30,000 bases of DNA from Zygnema cylindricum. Its lineage: Eukaryota > Streptophyta > Zygnematophyceae > Zygnematales > Zygnemataceae. Shown here one piece after another: positions 10,301 to 20,446 of this stretch. Under the pieces are notes generated by a model, which did no database searches, was not told the DNA's origin, and saw only the letters and a program-made list of their open reading frames with translations. The stretch lies in NCBI GenBank assembly GCA_037447655.1, contig JBBHKE010003383.1, positions 1 through 30,000 on the forward strand, read 5' to 3'. Numbering within the stretch: position 1 is the first letter of the stretch; every line of letters begins with the position of its first letter. The translations under genes were made by a program, and so were the position numbers.

Positions 10301-13300
10301 CCGCAATGGAAAAGATAGGATCCTTTTAGTGACTGGTTCTCAACCAAAAATGTGTGACAATGATTTTGGAGATCACCTGCTACTTAAGTCGTTAAAAAAT
10401 AAGCTAGATTATTGTAATTTAAAGGGTATTGACATCTTTTATAATCTTGCACAGTTCGATAAAGAAATGTCGGGATTTTGGTCGAAGTTGCCACTTATCC
10501 GAATACTTTTACTCAGTCATCCAGAAGTCGAATGGTTATGGTGGATGGACTCCGATGCCATGTTTACAGGTCAGTATGTTTACAGGCCTGTTCATTGGTA
10601 TGGATCTTTTTGTATTTTTGTTAATGTACATTATATTAAATTCCAAATCCAAGATTTTTTGCTTTGGCCATGATTCTACCTTTTGTCGAGCCTTAGTGAG
10701 GATTATAGTAACTCCAAATCCAAATCCAAGTTATTTTTCTTTTGTGTGGCCATGATTTCTATATTTATATGTCCCTATTTTTCGAGTCTTTGCGAGGACC
10801 ACAGTAACTCCAAATCCTATTTTTTGTGTGAACAGGATTTGGAATGAACCATAAAATTTTCGCGTTCATACTGTTTGTCAGTCCATGGTGGATCGTGTAG
10901 AAATGGTGTGTGGTTTAGCTCCATTAGTGTTGGGAAGGCTAGGATTGGGTTCGCAATTGTCAATTAATCAGTTATATTTGTCAATTATCAAAGTTAGGAC
11001 CCATGAAAAATATAGAAAGTGATAGAAATAAAGTAAGCCTGTTCCAGGCTCCAAATTCTACTGATTAAAGGTCGTAGGTTTATGATCGGCACGGAGGGGA
11101 GCATATGCCTAAGGGAAAGAAAATGAGGGGAAGAGAATTGCAGAGTAAGCTGGATTATGACTTTGAAAGACTGGGTTTTGGGAGTTTAGGTGTAAGGCAG
11201 TCGATGAAGGAAGGTTATTTTAGAGGACGGTTTTTGCAGAAGTACTATGTTAATCTGTCTCTGTGACTTCTTGCTCTAGTTTCTGCTGTTAAACTAAGGA
11301 TATATCTTTCAAAGTCTCGACAGTGTGCAAGTATGTTTTTTGAAAAAAAGGAAACAGTACTGGCAATTTTTGCAGTTTTTTATCTGTGACATCTTTTTAT
11401 CACCAAGTTGCCAAAATTTTGCTTTTAGTTTGGTTGTTTTGTGGGCTTACTTACAGATATGTCTTTTGATCTTCCCATTGAGCGATACAAAAATTACAAT
11501 TTGGTTCTCCATGGATGGGATGATATGGTGTATTTTCAAAAGGACTGGTGAGTACAACGCTAGTGGACGATAAGAAACTTGTGATGGTAAAACCACTTTA
11601 CATGTAGACTAAGAATTTGTGTCTTTTGTTACACATAACATCTGTACTAAAGGTTATATTTTTGTGTTTTTATGGTATTCGGTCCAGACAAGTGCCATAA
11701 AATTTGTGATTACGGTACTTTGGAAAACAAGGTTAGGCTGAGATCCAATAAAAGCATGTCACATTACTGCTAATTTTGTTATGTTGTCCACCTTAAATTG
11801 TGTGGACCTTAGCTATCCCATGTGCTGATTTCCGAAGGCGTACTCGTAGATAGCGAGAACACAGTTCTAATGAGAGTAGGCCTTGCATTGGCCATATTAT
11901 TTTCCCCTCCATACTAGTAGTTTGTAATGCACACCAATTACCGTGAACGGTGTAGTGAAGAACTCTTGTGTTAGGTGGACGCATTATTGTTTTGCCTCTT
12001 TTTCCAGAAGATCGTGAAGAAAGTGCTTTTTCTGTCCAAATTTGGTCGAGGAATCATTAAGGTGGATTGTGGGTTTGTTGATATGCAGGGTGGGCCTCAA
12101 TACTGGGAGTTTTTTGATGAGGAATAATCAGGTAAGTTTTTTAGACTTTCCAGTCTGATTAAGTCAAATAATATGTTGATATAGATTGTTAGATCCAAGG
12201 TTGCAGTTAAAAATTGAAGTCATGTGGGATAAGTGTGAAATTCTGGGGCTTGAGGTATAGCTGGATTATAATTTTGAAAGACTACAGCCTGAGAGAACAT
12301 GGCCTGTTATGTGGACGCATATTTCTGATTTAAGGTTTAGTGATCTTACTGGCCATTAATTTGGACAGCTTATAGTTACAGTATTGACAGTAGAGGAGTT
12401 CCAAACTGTTTGTTGGGAACAGTGGATGTTAGACCTACTCGATGAATGGGCTCCTATGGGCCCCAAGGGGAAGATTCGTGATGACGCTGGGAAGATTCTT
12501 ACTGCAAACTTGAAGGTGAGGCAGTTATTCATCTTGTTTTGGAGAAGATGGAGAGCGGGAGATGATTTAGTAAAGTTAGTGCTGATAAACTAAGGTTGAT
12601 CTTGAGAGTAAGTGGATGTACATGCCCGAGTTTTTTCCCCAGTGGTGGCATGCAGTAATACGACTAATGTGAGAGTGTACAGGTTTCTTGTACGAAAATT
12701 GCAAAATATCCGTGCTATCATAATCCTGTAACAAAATGGCTACCTGTCGTAATGCAAATCAGTCTGCGAATTGTCCGTGTTTTGTCGCCTTTGGAACCAG
12801 GTCCTTTCTAAGTCCTCTCCAAAGATAGTCGCAAACATTTATCATTTTTTATGTTTGGTTTTTCAGGGCCGCCCCGCTTTTGAGGCTGATGATCAATCGG
12901 CCCTCGTGTGGCTTTTAATTCAACAACGTGATCGTTGGGGGGCTCTTACTTACCTAGAAAGTGCTTTTTATTTGCACGGATACTGGGCAATTCTGGTTGA
13001 CAGGTAAGAAGCTTTCCTCTTATAGTTATTATTTTCAGATTTAAGATGATTCTTATATCCAATGAATCACCTGATGAATTGTAGTTTGCACGCTATTATG
13101 CACTTTACTTCACAATCTGACACCTTTGAAGTATAAATTTGATTTGCGATGGGTCCCATATACTTCGCAGTGATGAGGTGTAAAACATCGTATACTTTAT
13201 TTAGTACGGACACATTGATGGTTGACTAAGACAAGCCAGTGGACCGTTAGTCTTTCGGTTTAAACAATTATGAAGGCTTTTTGGCTTGTACTCTACTGTA

Positions 13301-14987
13301 ACATCTACTGCTATGAACAACAAATAAACAGGGATTGGGCTAGTTGACCATTACTAATAATTTAATGGTACAAAGTTCAAAACTTAGACATGTCCACGTC
13401 TAAAAGCTCAAAAACATGAAAATGTTTTCTTCAGCAACAACCAAGCAAGATCTCAAGGTTAATTTTTTTTGAATGTCTATAAAGGATAAAAGTGTACGGA
13501 AGCTTTATAGTTTTGCAACTTTAAAAAAAATGAAAAATCGTCATAAATGATTATCAGCCAATCACAGGCGGCTAGGTAGCCACATTCAGAATAACGAAAC
13601 ATATGGAAATTTAGGGGATGTTCAGCCTGGTCTATGCTGTTGTTCATTTTCCAGGAAAACATTGTTGACCATAGGACACATCCTGTAAAAGTCACTTACA
13701 AAAACGCCAGTTCTAGAATGCGAAACAGTAATTATTGAACTGCAATAGGGTGGATGTTTCTTTTGAAAACGTCGATGCAGAATTGTAATTGATAATTTTA
13801 ACTTTGAGGTTAGGTGATATGGTGCTTGCTATCCACTCACTTCAGTTATTGTTATCAACATGCATAATTTCATGTTAAAATAACGCACGATTGAAGTAAT
13901 ATTATTTATTCTAATAGTGATGAATGGTGTAGTATTTGTGTTCACTGGCAGTTGTTGCATTTCACTTGTTATTTCAGTATGTAGGATGATTGGGTAGATG
14001 TCTTTGTGCATCAATGCAGTAAAATCTTTTCCATATTTACTAGAATCATTGCATGATTCTAGTTTTGTCCATGTAGAAGCGTTGTACACCGAGACTTATT
14101 CGAGATTTTTTGTTGAAGTGCTAAAAGGCATTTTGTCCTGGTTTCTGTTTTTATAAACAAGGTTTGGGAATGTTTTTTTTCAGATATGAAGAAATGATGG
14201 AAAAGTACCATCCAGGTCTCGGAGACGACAGGTGGCCTTTTGTGACACATTTTGTCGGATGCAAACCGTGTGGAAAACTGGGAGAACTAGACTTAAACGA
14301 CTTCAAAAAATGTGTTTATAACATGGAAAGGTGCGTTATAAAGAAATTAAGGTTCACTGTCCTTTTGGGAAACACCTGACTGAAGGTGCAGGAATAATCG
14401 AAGTCTTTGCGGATGAAGAAATCCGTAAAATACATCTATGTTAAAATGTATGGGAAACATGAATCACAAGCTTTTTACCATTTTGGGAATGTGTTTCTTC
14501 CAGTATTCATAATGTGTGCTTTTCCTAACCTTTTATCTCCACATATAATGAATAAATTCCAAGAATCATGCTCGACTTGAGACCATAGTTTAAATGTGCA
14601 AAAACAATTGCAAACGCTATATGTGGCTACCTCATACTTCATGCTTTTATACTGTATAAGAAGCATATACGCTTGTGCGGTAACCGCATTTAGGGTTTCC
14701 AGTGGTTTTTGCACATTCGGAAGTAAGCTTGCGATGTTATTTGGGAAATAAATGCTAAATTTTGGAAAATTGGTCTTAAATGATGTCACGAGTCTTTTTG
14801 GACTTTGAACAGGGCATACAACTTTGCCGATAATCAACTTCTGCGACAATTTGGATATGAGCACGTCGAATTGGGGTCATTTGCGGTCAGACCAACAAAT
14901 ATTACTACAAAAATTACTCTAGCAGCTAAAAAGAGTACTGCAAGAAGCCAAAAACCGGAAAATAAAGATGAGAAGGGAGGCAGCTAA
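7381..14987 (+). CDS. Xyloglucan 6-xylosyltransferase-like glycosyltransferase (GT34), 9 exons
   Basis: Exons 7423-7623, 9433-9571, 10246-10569, 11457-11547, 12089-12131, 12423-12515, 12867-13003, 14184-14330 and 14813-14987 (TAA) join with matching phases into 450 codons (449 aa), normal for the family. An in-frame ATG at 7381 would add 14 residues; [10 protein letters not shown] at 7423 directly precedes the membrane anchor (residues 7-24), so I favour 7423. Type II Golgi topology: short cytosolic tail, anchor, charged stem, then PYSLGPKID (about 105-113), [30 protein letters not shown] with the DSD metal/UDP-sugar motif at 215-217, [43 protein letters not shown] (298-310), [20 protein letters not shown] and YNFADNQLL. 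These are the hallmark blocks of plant XXTs, which add xylose from UDP-xylose to the glucan backbone of xyloglucan. The related galactomannan galactosyltransferases are the main alternative. All donors are GT and all acceptors AG. The gene looks intact; the lysine-rich C-terminal tail is ordinary. Confidence 0.93.
9571..10245. repeat. GT34 intron 2: AT/GTAC-rich repeats and a short duplication
   Basis: The sequence from the donor site of intron 2 (AGCTTGCCGTACTGGAGTAA, 9575-9594) recurs at about 10096-10115. Between them are diverged repeats built on CTATGTACATA and ATTGTCTATGTCTC(T/C)ATGGG, with units of about 65-70 bp (for example 9890 and 9960). Confidence 0.55.
10640..10820. repeat. Diverged tandem duplication in GT34 intron 3
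   Basis: A unit with CCAAATCCAAG, then GGCCATGATT, TCGAG(C/T)CTT and AGTAACTCCAAATCC is present twice (about 10643-10722 and 10718-10820). It lies wholly in the intron and does not affect the reading frame. Confidence 0.5.
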
Positions 14988-16180
14988 GAGGGAGAAGAGG
15001 GAAACAAGAGGAAATCACGAGGGAAACAAGGGGGAGATGAGGGAAATGGAGAAGGGAGAGGAGGAGAGCAAGCAAAAATGCTTTGTTTTTTTTTACAAGG
15101 AAAGTGTAATTAAGGGAAGAGGCGATAGCCCACATAAAGGATGTTTTACCTAGAAACCATTGGCGGATTTACTTTCATTTTTTTTAGAAATTGTTGATTC
15201 AATAGTAGGAGTAGTAGTAGTAGATCATTGGAAGGATCTAAAATTTCTTCGGTAGATGTCTCAGTTATACGGGATTTCATTGTTTCAGGTTTTGTTTTAA
15301 GGCCCATTTAGAATGTTAGGGAGGGGAATTCGTGTGACAAGTCGAAGCATTTTATCTCGTTTGGAACACAAAAAAAAGGGGATATAGCTTAGATCTGTCT
15401 ACTCATGATGGGAAGAGGTATACCTGTACAAAGTGAGGCATGCTTAAAAGCTTAAATTAAAAAAAAAGGATGTTACAGGGGATCGTTTGTATCATTCATA
15501 TCATTCGTATCATTCATTTCATTCGTATCATCTGTTTCATTCGTATCATTTGTGTTTCATTTGTATCATTTGGGTTTCATTCGTATCATTCGTTTCATTG
15601 GTATCATTCGTATCATTGGTCATTGTGCTTGAATCAATTAATATGGTTCATACCTACCATGTACAATAGTAAAGACGTATACTATATCAATGTGCCATAG
15701 AAACTTTGTCAGTAAATGGTGATTTTGATGGTTAGGTTGGTGAGATGTCACCTAAGTCTTGGGAGGATGGACTATTTGTGATGGTGTATGGTTACATGTC
15801 GATTGCATGTGGTGAATGTGGAAGCTCTCAATGATTTTGTAACTTGTTTCGATGTTTAGAAGACATATTCCGAGGCATGAGACCTTGTATTTCAACAAGG
15901 GTCGTTTCCTCAAAAGTTCAGGAAAAAATTAACATTTTGTCCTAGTTCATCAGGGTTGAGTCTGCTTGACATATTTTATCCACGAGAAGCCAAGTAGTTT
16001 CATTTGAAAACGAACGTTGAAAAATATGGTGATGATGTGGATTAAATTTAGTGGATAACAACATTTCAGTAGTGGAGGAACCTGTATTGAGCATGTTGGT
16101 TGCTCAATACATTTTGGGCGAACTATTGCGAATACATTTATAAATAAATATGAGTGAAAGGTATCAGCGTAACCAGCGGT
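14988..16180. other. 3' flank of GT34 gene and intergenic DNA
   Basis: The purine-rich stretch directly after the stop (14988-15070) is presumably 3' UTR. Beyond that only low-complexity repeats and unremarkable AT-rich DNA are seen; no gene or polyadenylation signal is confidently assigned. Confidence 0.4.
15484..15620. repeat. Minisatellite of 9-10 bp units (TCATTCGTA-like)
   Basis: About 14 imperfect copies of (T)CATTCGTATCATT(T)CAT. The two overlapping His/Ser/Phe-rich open frames here are a by-product of the repeat. Confidence 0.7.
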
Positions 16181-16252
16181 GTGCCAGTGGTTCTAGTGGT
16201 GGAATAGTACCCTGCCACGGTACAGACCCGGGTTATATTCCCGGCTGGCACA
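16181..16252 (+). pseudogene. tRNA-Gly(GCC) pseudogene
   Basis: Nearly the same sequence as the intact copy at 16480: GTGCCAG acceptor strand, the CTGCCAC anticodon loop and CTGGCAC are preserved. It has an extra T in the D arm and a G for A change (GGTGG for GGTAG). The T loop reads TTATA instead of TTCGA, which destroys the B box of the RNA polymerase III promoter and removes C56, needed for the D-loop contact. The anticodon stem is intact, so the loss looks recent. Confidence 0.78.
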
Positions 16253-16479
16253 GCTGACGTCTTTTTCCTGGCTTCTATTTTCAAATTTATATAAACTCTC
16301 TTGATTCTAAAAAAGTTAGTAGGATCCTGGATTCCTGGCACACATTATTCTTAGGTTATTTCCATGCATTCAAATTTCAAATTTCAATATGCTTTAATTT
16401 TTTTCACTTTAAAATTAACAATTTTGTAGGAAATTTTTAAGCAATAAATATTTACAATGACTTTATGTGAATCAGTCAT

Positions 16480-16550
16480 GTGCCAGTGGTCTAGTGGTAG
16501 AATAGTACCCTGCCACGGTACAGACCCGGGTTCGATTCCCGGCTGGCACA
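16480..16550 (+). tRNA. tRNA-Gly (anticodon GCC)
   Basis: A 71-nt cloverleaf: acceptor GTGCCAG pairs perfectly with CTGGCAC, discriminator A at 16550, D arm with TGGTCTAGTGGTAG (A box), anticodon arm GTACC-CTGCCAC-GGTAC with GCC at 16512-16514, and T arm CCGGG-TTCGATT-CCCGG (intact B box). It has no intron. It matches the usual plant nuclear tRNA-Gly(GCC) apart from compensated changes in the acceptor stem. A TTTT run at 16554-16557 is a plausible polymerase III terminator. Confidence 0.95.
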
Positions 16551-16605
16551 ACATTTTAAATACCCAAAGCGCTCAAAGCCATGAACCATGCCGTAGTGAA
16601 AGTTA

Positions 16606-16804
16606 CACCGCGAATCGTTATTAGCGTTATGAACTCTATATCGGCACCCCAAAATTTTGACATTAATACCTTAAATAGAATAAACTACACTATTTACGGA
16701 CGTGGACCATAATCTGCCACGTCTCCTGGCACTAAATTAGAATGAATGACGCTATTTTTTTCTTTACACTAATAATTTCTCAACGCTAATAACGATTCGC
16801 GGTG
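16606..16804. mobile_element. Short TIR element of the CACCGCGAATCG family (199 bp)
   Basis: Left end CACCGCGAATCGTTATTAGC; right end in reverse complement CACCGCGAATCGTTATTAGC, identical over 20 bases. Both are flanked by TA (16604-16605, 16805-16806). It is non-coding and sits 55 bp downstream of the functional tRNA gene. Confidence 0.75.
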
Positions 16805-16817
16805 TACCAAAACACTA

Positions 16818-17366
16818 CTCCGCCAATCGCTAATAGCGTAATGTATACTATCCCTTTTTTTTTCCCAAATTCTCAAATAAACTTATTCTGTTTTTTTCTT
16901 TACGCCATTTGGGGTTTTTTTCCAAGTACCGTACAAAACGAAAGTACGCTGTCGGTTAAATAGTGTGGTGTACGGTCAGTGTCAGACCATACAAAATCCT
17001 TACTTTTTTAAGTGAAAAAGTACAATTCATTATGTTTAGTAACAGTGGACGCATGAGAACATGCGCTCTAAAAAGGGGATGAAATCGGGCTGTCAAATAT
17101 CACGTTCGCACATATTCGTCCAACAACCACGTTTCGACTGTGTGAACGTACGATTTGTGTACGATTTGTCAGATTTTGTACAAGTACCTATATTAGTGTA
17201 AGCATGTTTGCGACCGGCATATATTTTTTTCAAAGACCCAAATTAGCATTAGTAAACAATTAGAATGTATGTTTTTTTGAAAATTTTCAAATTCCTAATT
17301 AGCGTAAATCACCGTAATTATTCCTATACGCTAAAGAAACCTGTACGCTAATAGCGATTGGCGGTG
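16818..17366. mobile_element. TIR element of the same family (549 bp), 13 bp after the previous one
   Basis: Left end CTCCGCCAATCGCTAATAGC, right end in reverse complement CACCGCCAATCGCTATTAGC, TA on both sides (16816-16817, 17367-17368). The interior is shared with the elements at 1691-2761 and 2105-2649. No transposase frame. Confidence 0.72.
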
Positions 17367-17368
17367 TA

Positions 17369-18600
17369 GCGTTGCCATCACCCAGTCGAATAAAATCGCA
17401 AACGGTTTCCTTGCGTTTCAGCAGCCGTTGAAACATACATATTTTTCTGAATTGAAACGCACATATGTGAAATTGTCAGTCCAGAAGAACTTCGTAGTTT
17501 TTCTAACATTTTTTGACCATGTTGTGAAGAAACTCTAAATTCCTGTGTTAAATGGATTTTCAACAAAATGAATGTTAAAGACCATTGTATTAACATATTC
17601 GATGCTGAAATGTTAAATATTAATGTCGAAATTGAACATCCATCGAAATGTTGAAGTGTTTAACGTCATTACTAGTAAGATATAGCATGTCATTGTTTTT
17701 TAAAGGCCAACCGTGAAATTCCAAAGAAAACGACCGTCAATGTTGAAAACTTAACGTTTCAATTTCACATAGTTTTTATGGCTTATTGAGTTTCAATGAT
17801 TCACCCACTTTCTCTAACCATATAGAGAAAGAAAAAGCGTTAACAAGGTCATGCATTAGTTGATGATAAAGGTCATAAAGATAGACGTTTCATTGCGCAA
17901 AAGATTTTGATGCAAACATTGGCATAACCTTTTGTTGTAGGTTCACTATCCATTAAACCTCCATTTGCCTACATATGTAATTGCACCGAACACGGTTAAC
18001 TTTGTTTAAAATTTGCATGTTTACTACTCGCAACTATACGACTGTCTCGTGCAACACTTGGACTTGGGTTCTAAAGTGTGGTAATCTCTTGACCTGAATA
18101 GTTGCAAATGGCATTGCCAAACTTTAGTGTTAATGTTTTTAATTCTCACTAAAATCAACTTTTCTCCGTGCTCATATTTCCGATTTCTGTGTGGTGACAG
18201 GCAATCAGGAGGTAAGAACCTTACCTTTCAATCCACAATAATAAAGAGAAGATCTCTATCTCTTCCCATTTGTCTCTTCGTCCCCTTCTCCCACTCTCCC
18301 CAGTTAAGTCATTCGAAAGTTTTTTATTGAAACCACCTGTGGAAAGATTTCTTTATTTCTTTATATCATTTTATTGTTTTGAAAGGTTTAAATGATTCTA
18401 GTTTCTCTAGGGTCATAGGATCTTTAAGGTTTTGTGGAGATTTTAGGGCTACTAGGCCATTCTATGGTTTGTCAAAGATTGATAGAATTTTGCTTAACAA
18501 CAAACCTTTAAACTTTTTAAAAACTAAATCTTCAAAAAAACATTACAAGCTATTAAAAAACAGCAACCGGAATGGTCATCGGCATCGTCGAAAGATTTGT
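17369..18600. other. Intergenic, no gene recognised
   Basis: AT-rich DNA. Open frames at 17378-17596 (-), 18127-18330 (+) and 18379-18669 (+) have no recognisable domains and no convincing splice context. Confidence 0.4.
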
Positions 18601-18627
18601 GAACGAGAAATTTTGAATTCGAGCAAT

Positions 18628-18925
18628 TTGACAAAACGTGACAATGTGACAAAAAAACACAGAATGTGACAAATTGTGAAAGAATGTGCAAGAATGCGAT
18701 AAGATGCGGCAACACGTGTGAAAACGTGAGATAAGTTTATAAGTGGATGTAACTGAATCTACAAAAATGTGACAGAATGTGACAAAATGCAAAAGAATGT
18801 TATAGAATGTGACATAATACTGAGTGATAAAATGAGACATAATGCGATATCGTGTGACATAATGATACGTAATGTGAGAGAGTGTGATAAAATATGGGGA
18901 GAACGTGACAAATGTCACAGAATGT
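18628..18925. repeat. Minisatellite of about 10-bp units (AATGTGACA)
   Basis: About 25 imperfect units of the form (A)GAATGTGACA / AAATGTGACA, with many one-base changes. The long open frames on - (18524-18942, rich in Phe, His, Thr, Ser) arise from the repeat and are not genes. Confidence 0.75.
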
Positions 18926-18929
18926 TGAT

Positions 18930-20446
18930 TGAATAAATTCATGTGATGGTTTGTGGTTCACGTTTTGCGTTTTCCTCGGTGCAACTTCACATACAAGAAT
19001 ATCTCGCTATTAGTATCTCGTTCCTGAATTGAAATGCCAACAATATTCACTGCTTGCAATCACTCTTCCCATAGATCTGATTTCAATTTCCGTAATTGTA
19101 CCCATAAACCGTATTCCGTACTGTATTCAAACACTGCCCGTGCGACTATCAGTGGAGAAAGTTTTGTCAGGACAGCGATTGTGAATGCACACTCCAAGTA
19201 GATTAAAGAACGTAAAATTTCCGTATGATAGACATAAAATTTCCGTACACTAGACATAAAATTTCTGTATGCCATGATTGGCCAGTTTCAAGCAAAAGAA
19301 GACTCATCGATACTATCCCAACCAATAGTTTCCGAAAAGCAATACCAGTTTACCTACCACCGACAACAAAAACTTATCTCCCGAAAGAAACAACATTAAT
19401 AATTTTAATTACTCACCATTGTACTTTATCATCAACATCCATATACATTGGAATACCAAATCAACGGTAAATATTGTTCCTCCATTTTTAACTATCAATT
19501 AATCATAAACTCGAAAAATGCATTTCAACATCCCAACGTGATTTTCAACAATCAAACTTAATACTCATCTTCGAACTTATTACTCGTATTATTACTCTTC
19601 AAAAACATATTTCAATATTATTACATATTCACTATCCCAAATTGAAAATTTCCTTAAACATAAAAAGACCCTAAAAAACCCACAAATCGGTGGTGTTTAA
19701 AACATTTTAAAAAGACGAAAAACGTACAAAATATATTCGGAAATATCAACATTAAGATATACAATACTAAATCTCTTCTCTCCAATGCAGAAAAATGCAA
19801 GGATAAGAGTAACAATGATATAAACAAATGAAGTTGTTTTGAAAAATAAAGTTCAAACTTTATTACTGAAAAAAATCCACATACTATCGTACAAGTTAAA
19901 ATTTGCAAAAGCTCGACTGTCTACTCAAGTTAAAAAATAACAGAAAACAAACTCCCCTCTCCTCCTCCACTCTCCTCCTCCACTCCTCCCCTCTCATCCT
20001 CTTCCTACTCCACCACACTCTCTCTCTCTTTCCCTCTCTTCACTCCTGAATCACAAACTAAAAAAACATTTTTTTACACGGGATTTTTTATATGCCAAAA
20101 GGGTACAATAGCTAAAAAAAAAAAAAGACAAAATCCAAAATCTGGTCGAAAAGAAAAAACACTTTGTTTCTTCCCTCTTCACATGTAACAATCGACTAAA
20201 ACCAAAAAAGTGAAAAAAAAGGGTACAAATACATTTGCCGATTTTTTGGAGCAATTATTGACGATGCGATACAAAAAAAAAATATAAAATGGAAACGCCA
20301 ATTCTCGTGCAAAACTCGGAAAAAATGAAGTAACAAATGAAAAAATGTAAACCGGAACCCGAAAAAAAACGTAAAATAGTGTGGAGCCACGTAAGAAGAA
20401 AAGTACAAAATAAAGTACAAGAAACCAAGGTTTACTCAAAACCCAT
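18930..20446. other. Intergenic / 3' flank of the O-fucosyltransferase-like gene
   Basis: No supportable gene. It contains a 22-bp unit with ACATAAAATTTCCGTA repeated about three times at 19209-19276, a CT-rich block at 19955-20040 and several poly-A tracts. The 3' UTR of the - strand gene ending at 20447 should lie at the right end of this stretch. Confidence 0.4.

Noticed and set aside
13895-13935. Degenerate family TIR (CTAATAGTGATGAATGGTGTA) in GT34 intron 7
   Set aside because: Resembles the right end of the TIR family, but no left partner was found and several positions differ.
19060-19275. 71-codon - strand frame with mixed composition
   Set aside because: No recognisable family, no splice context, and it overlaps a 22-bp tandem repeat.
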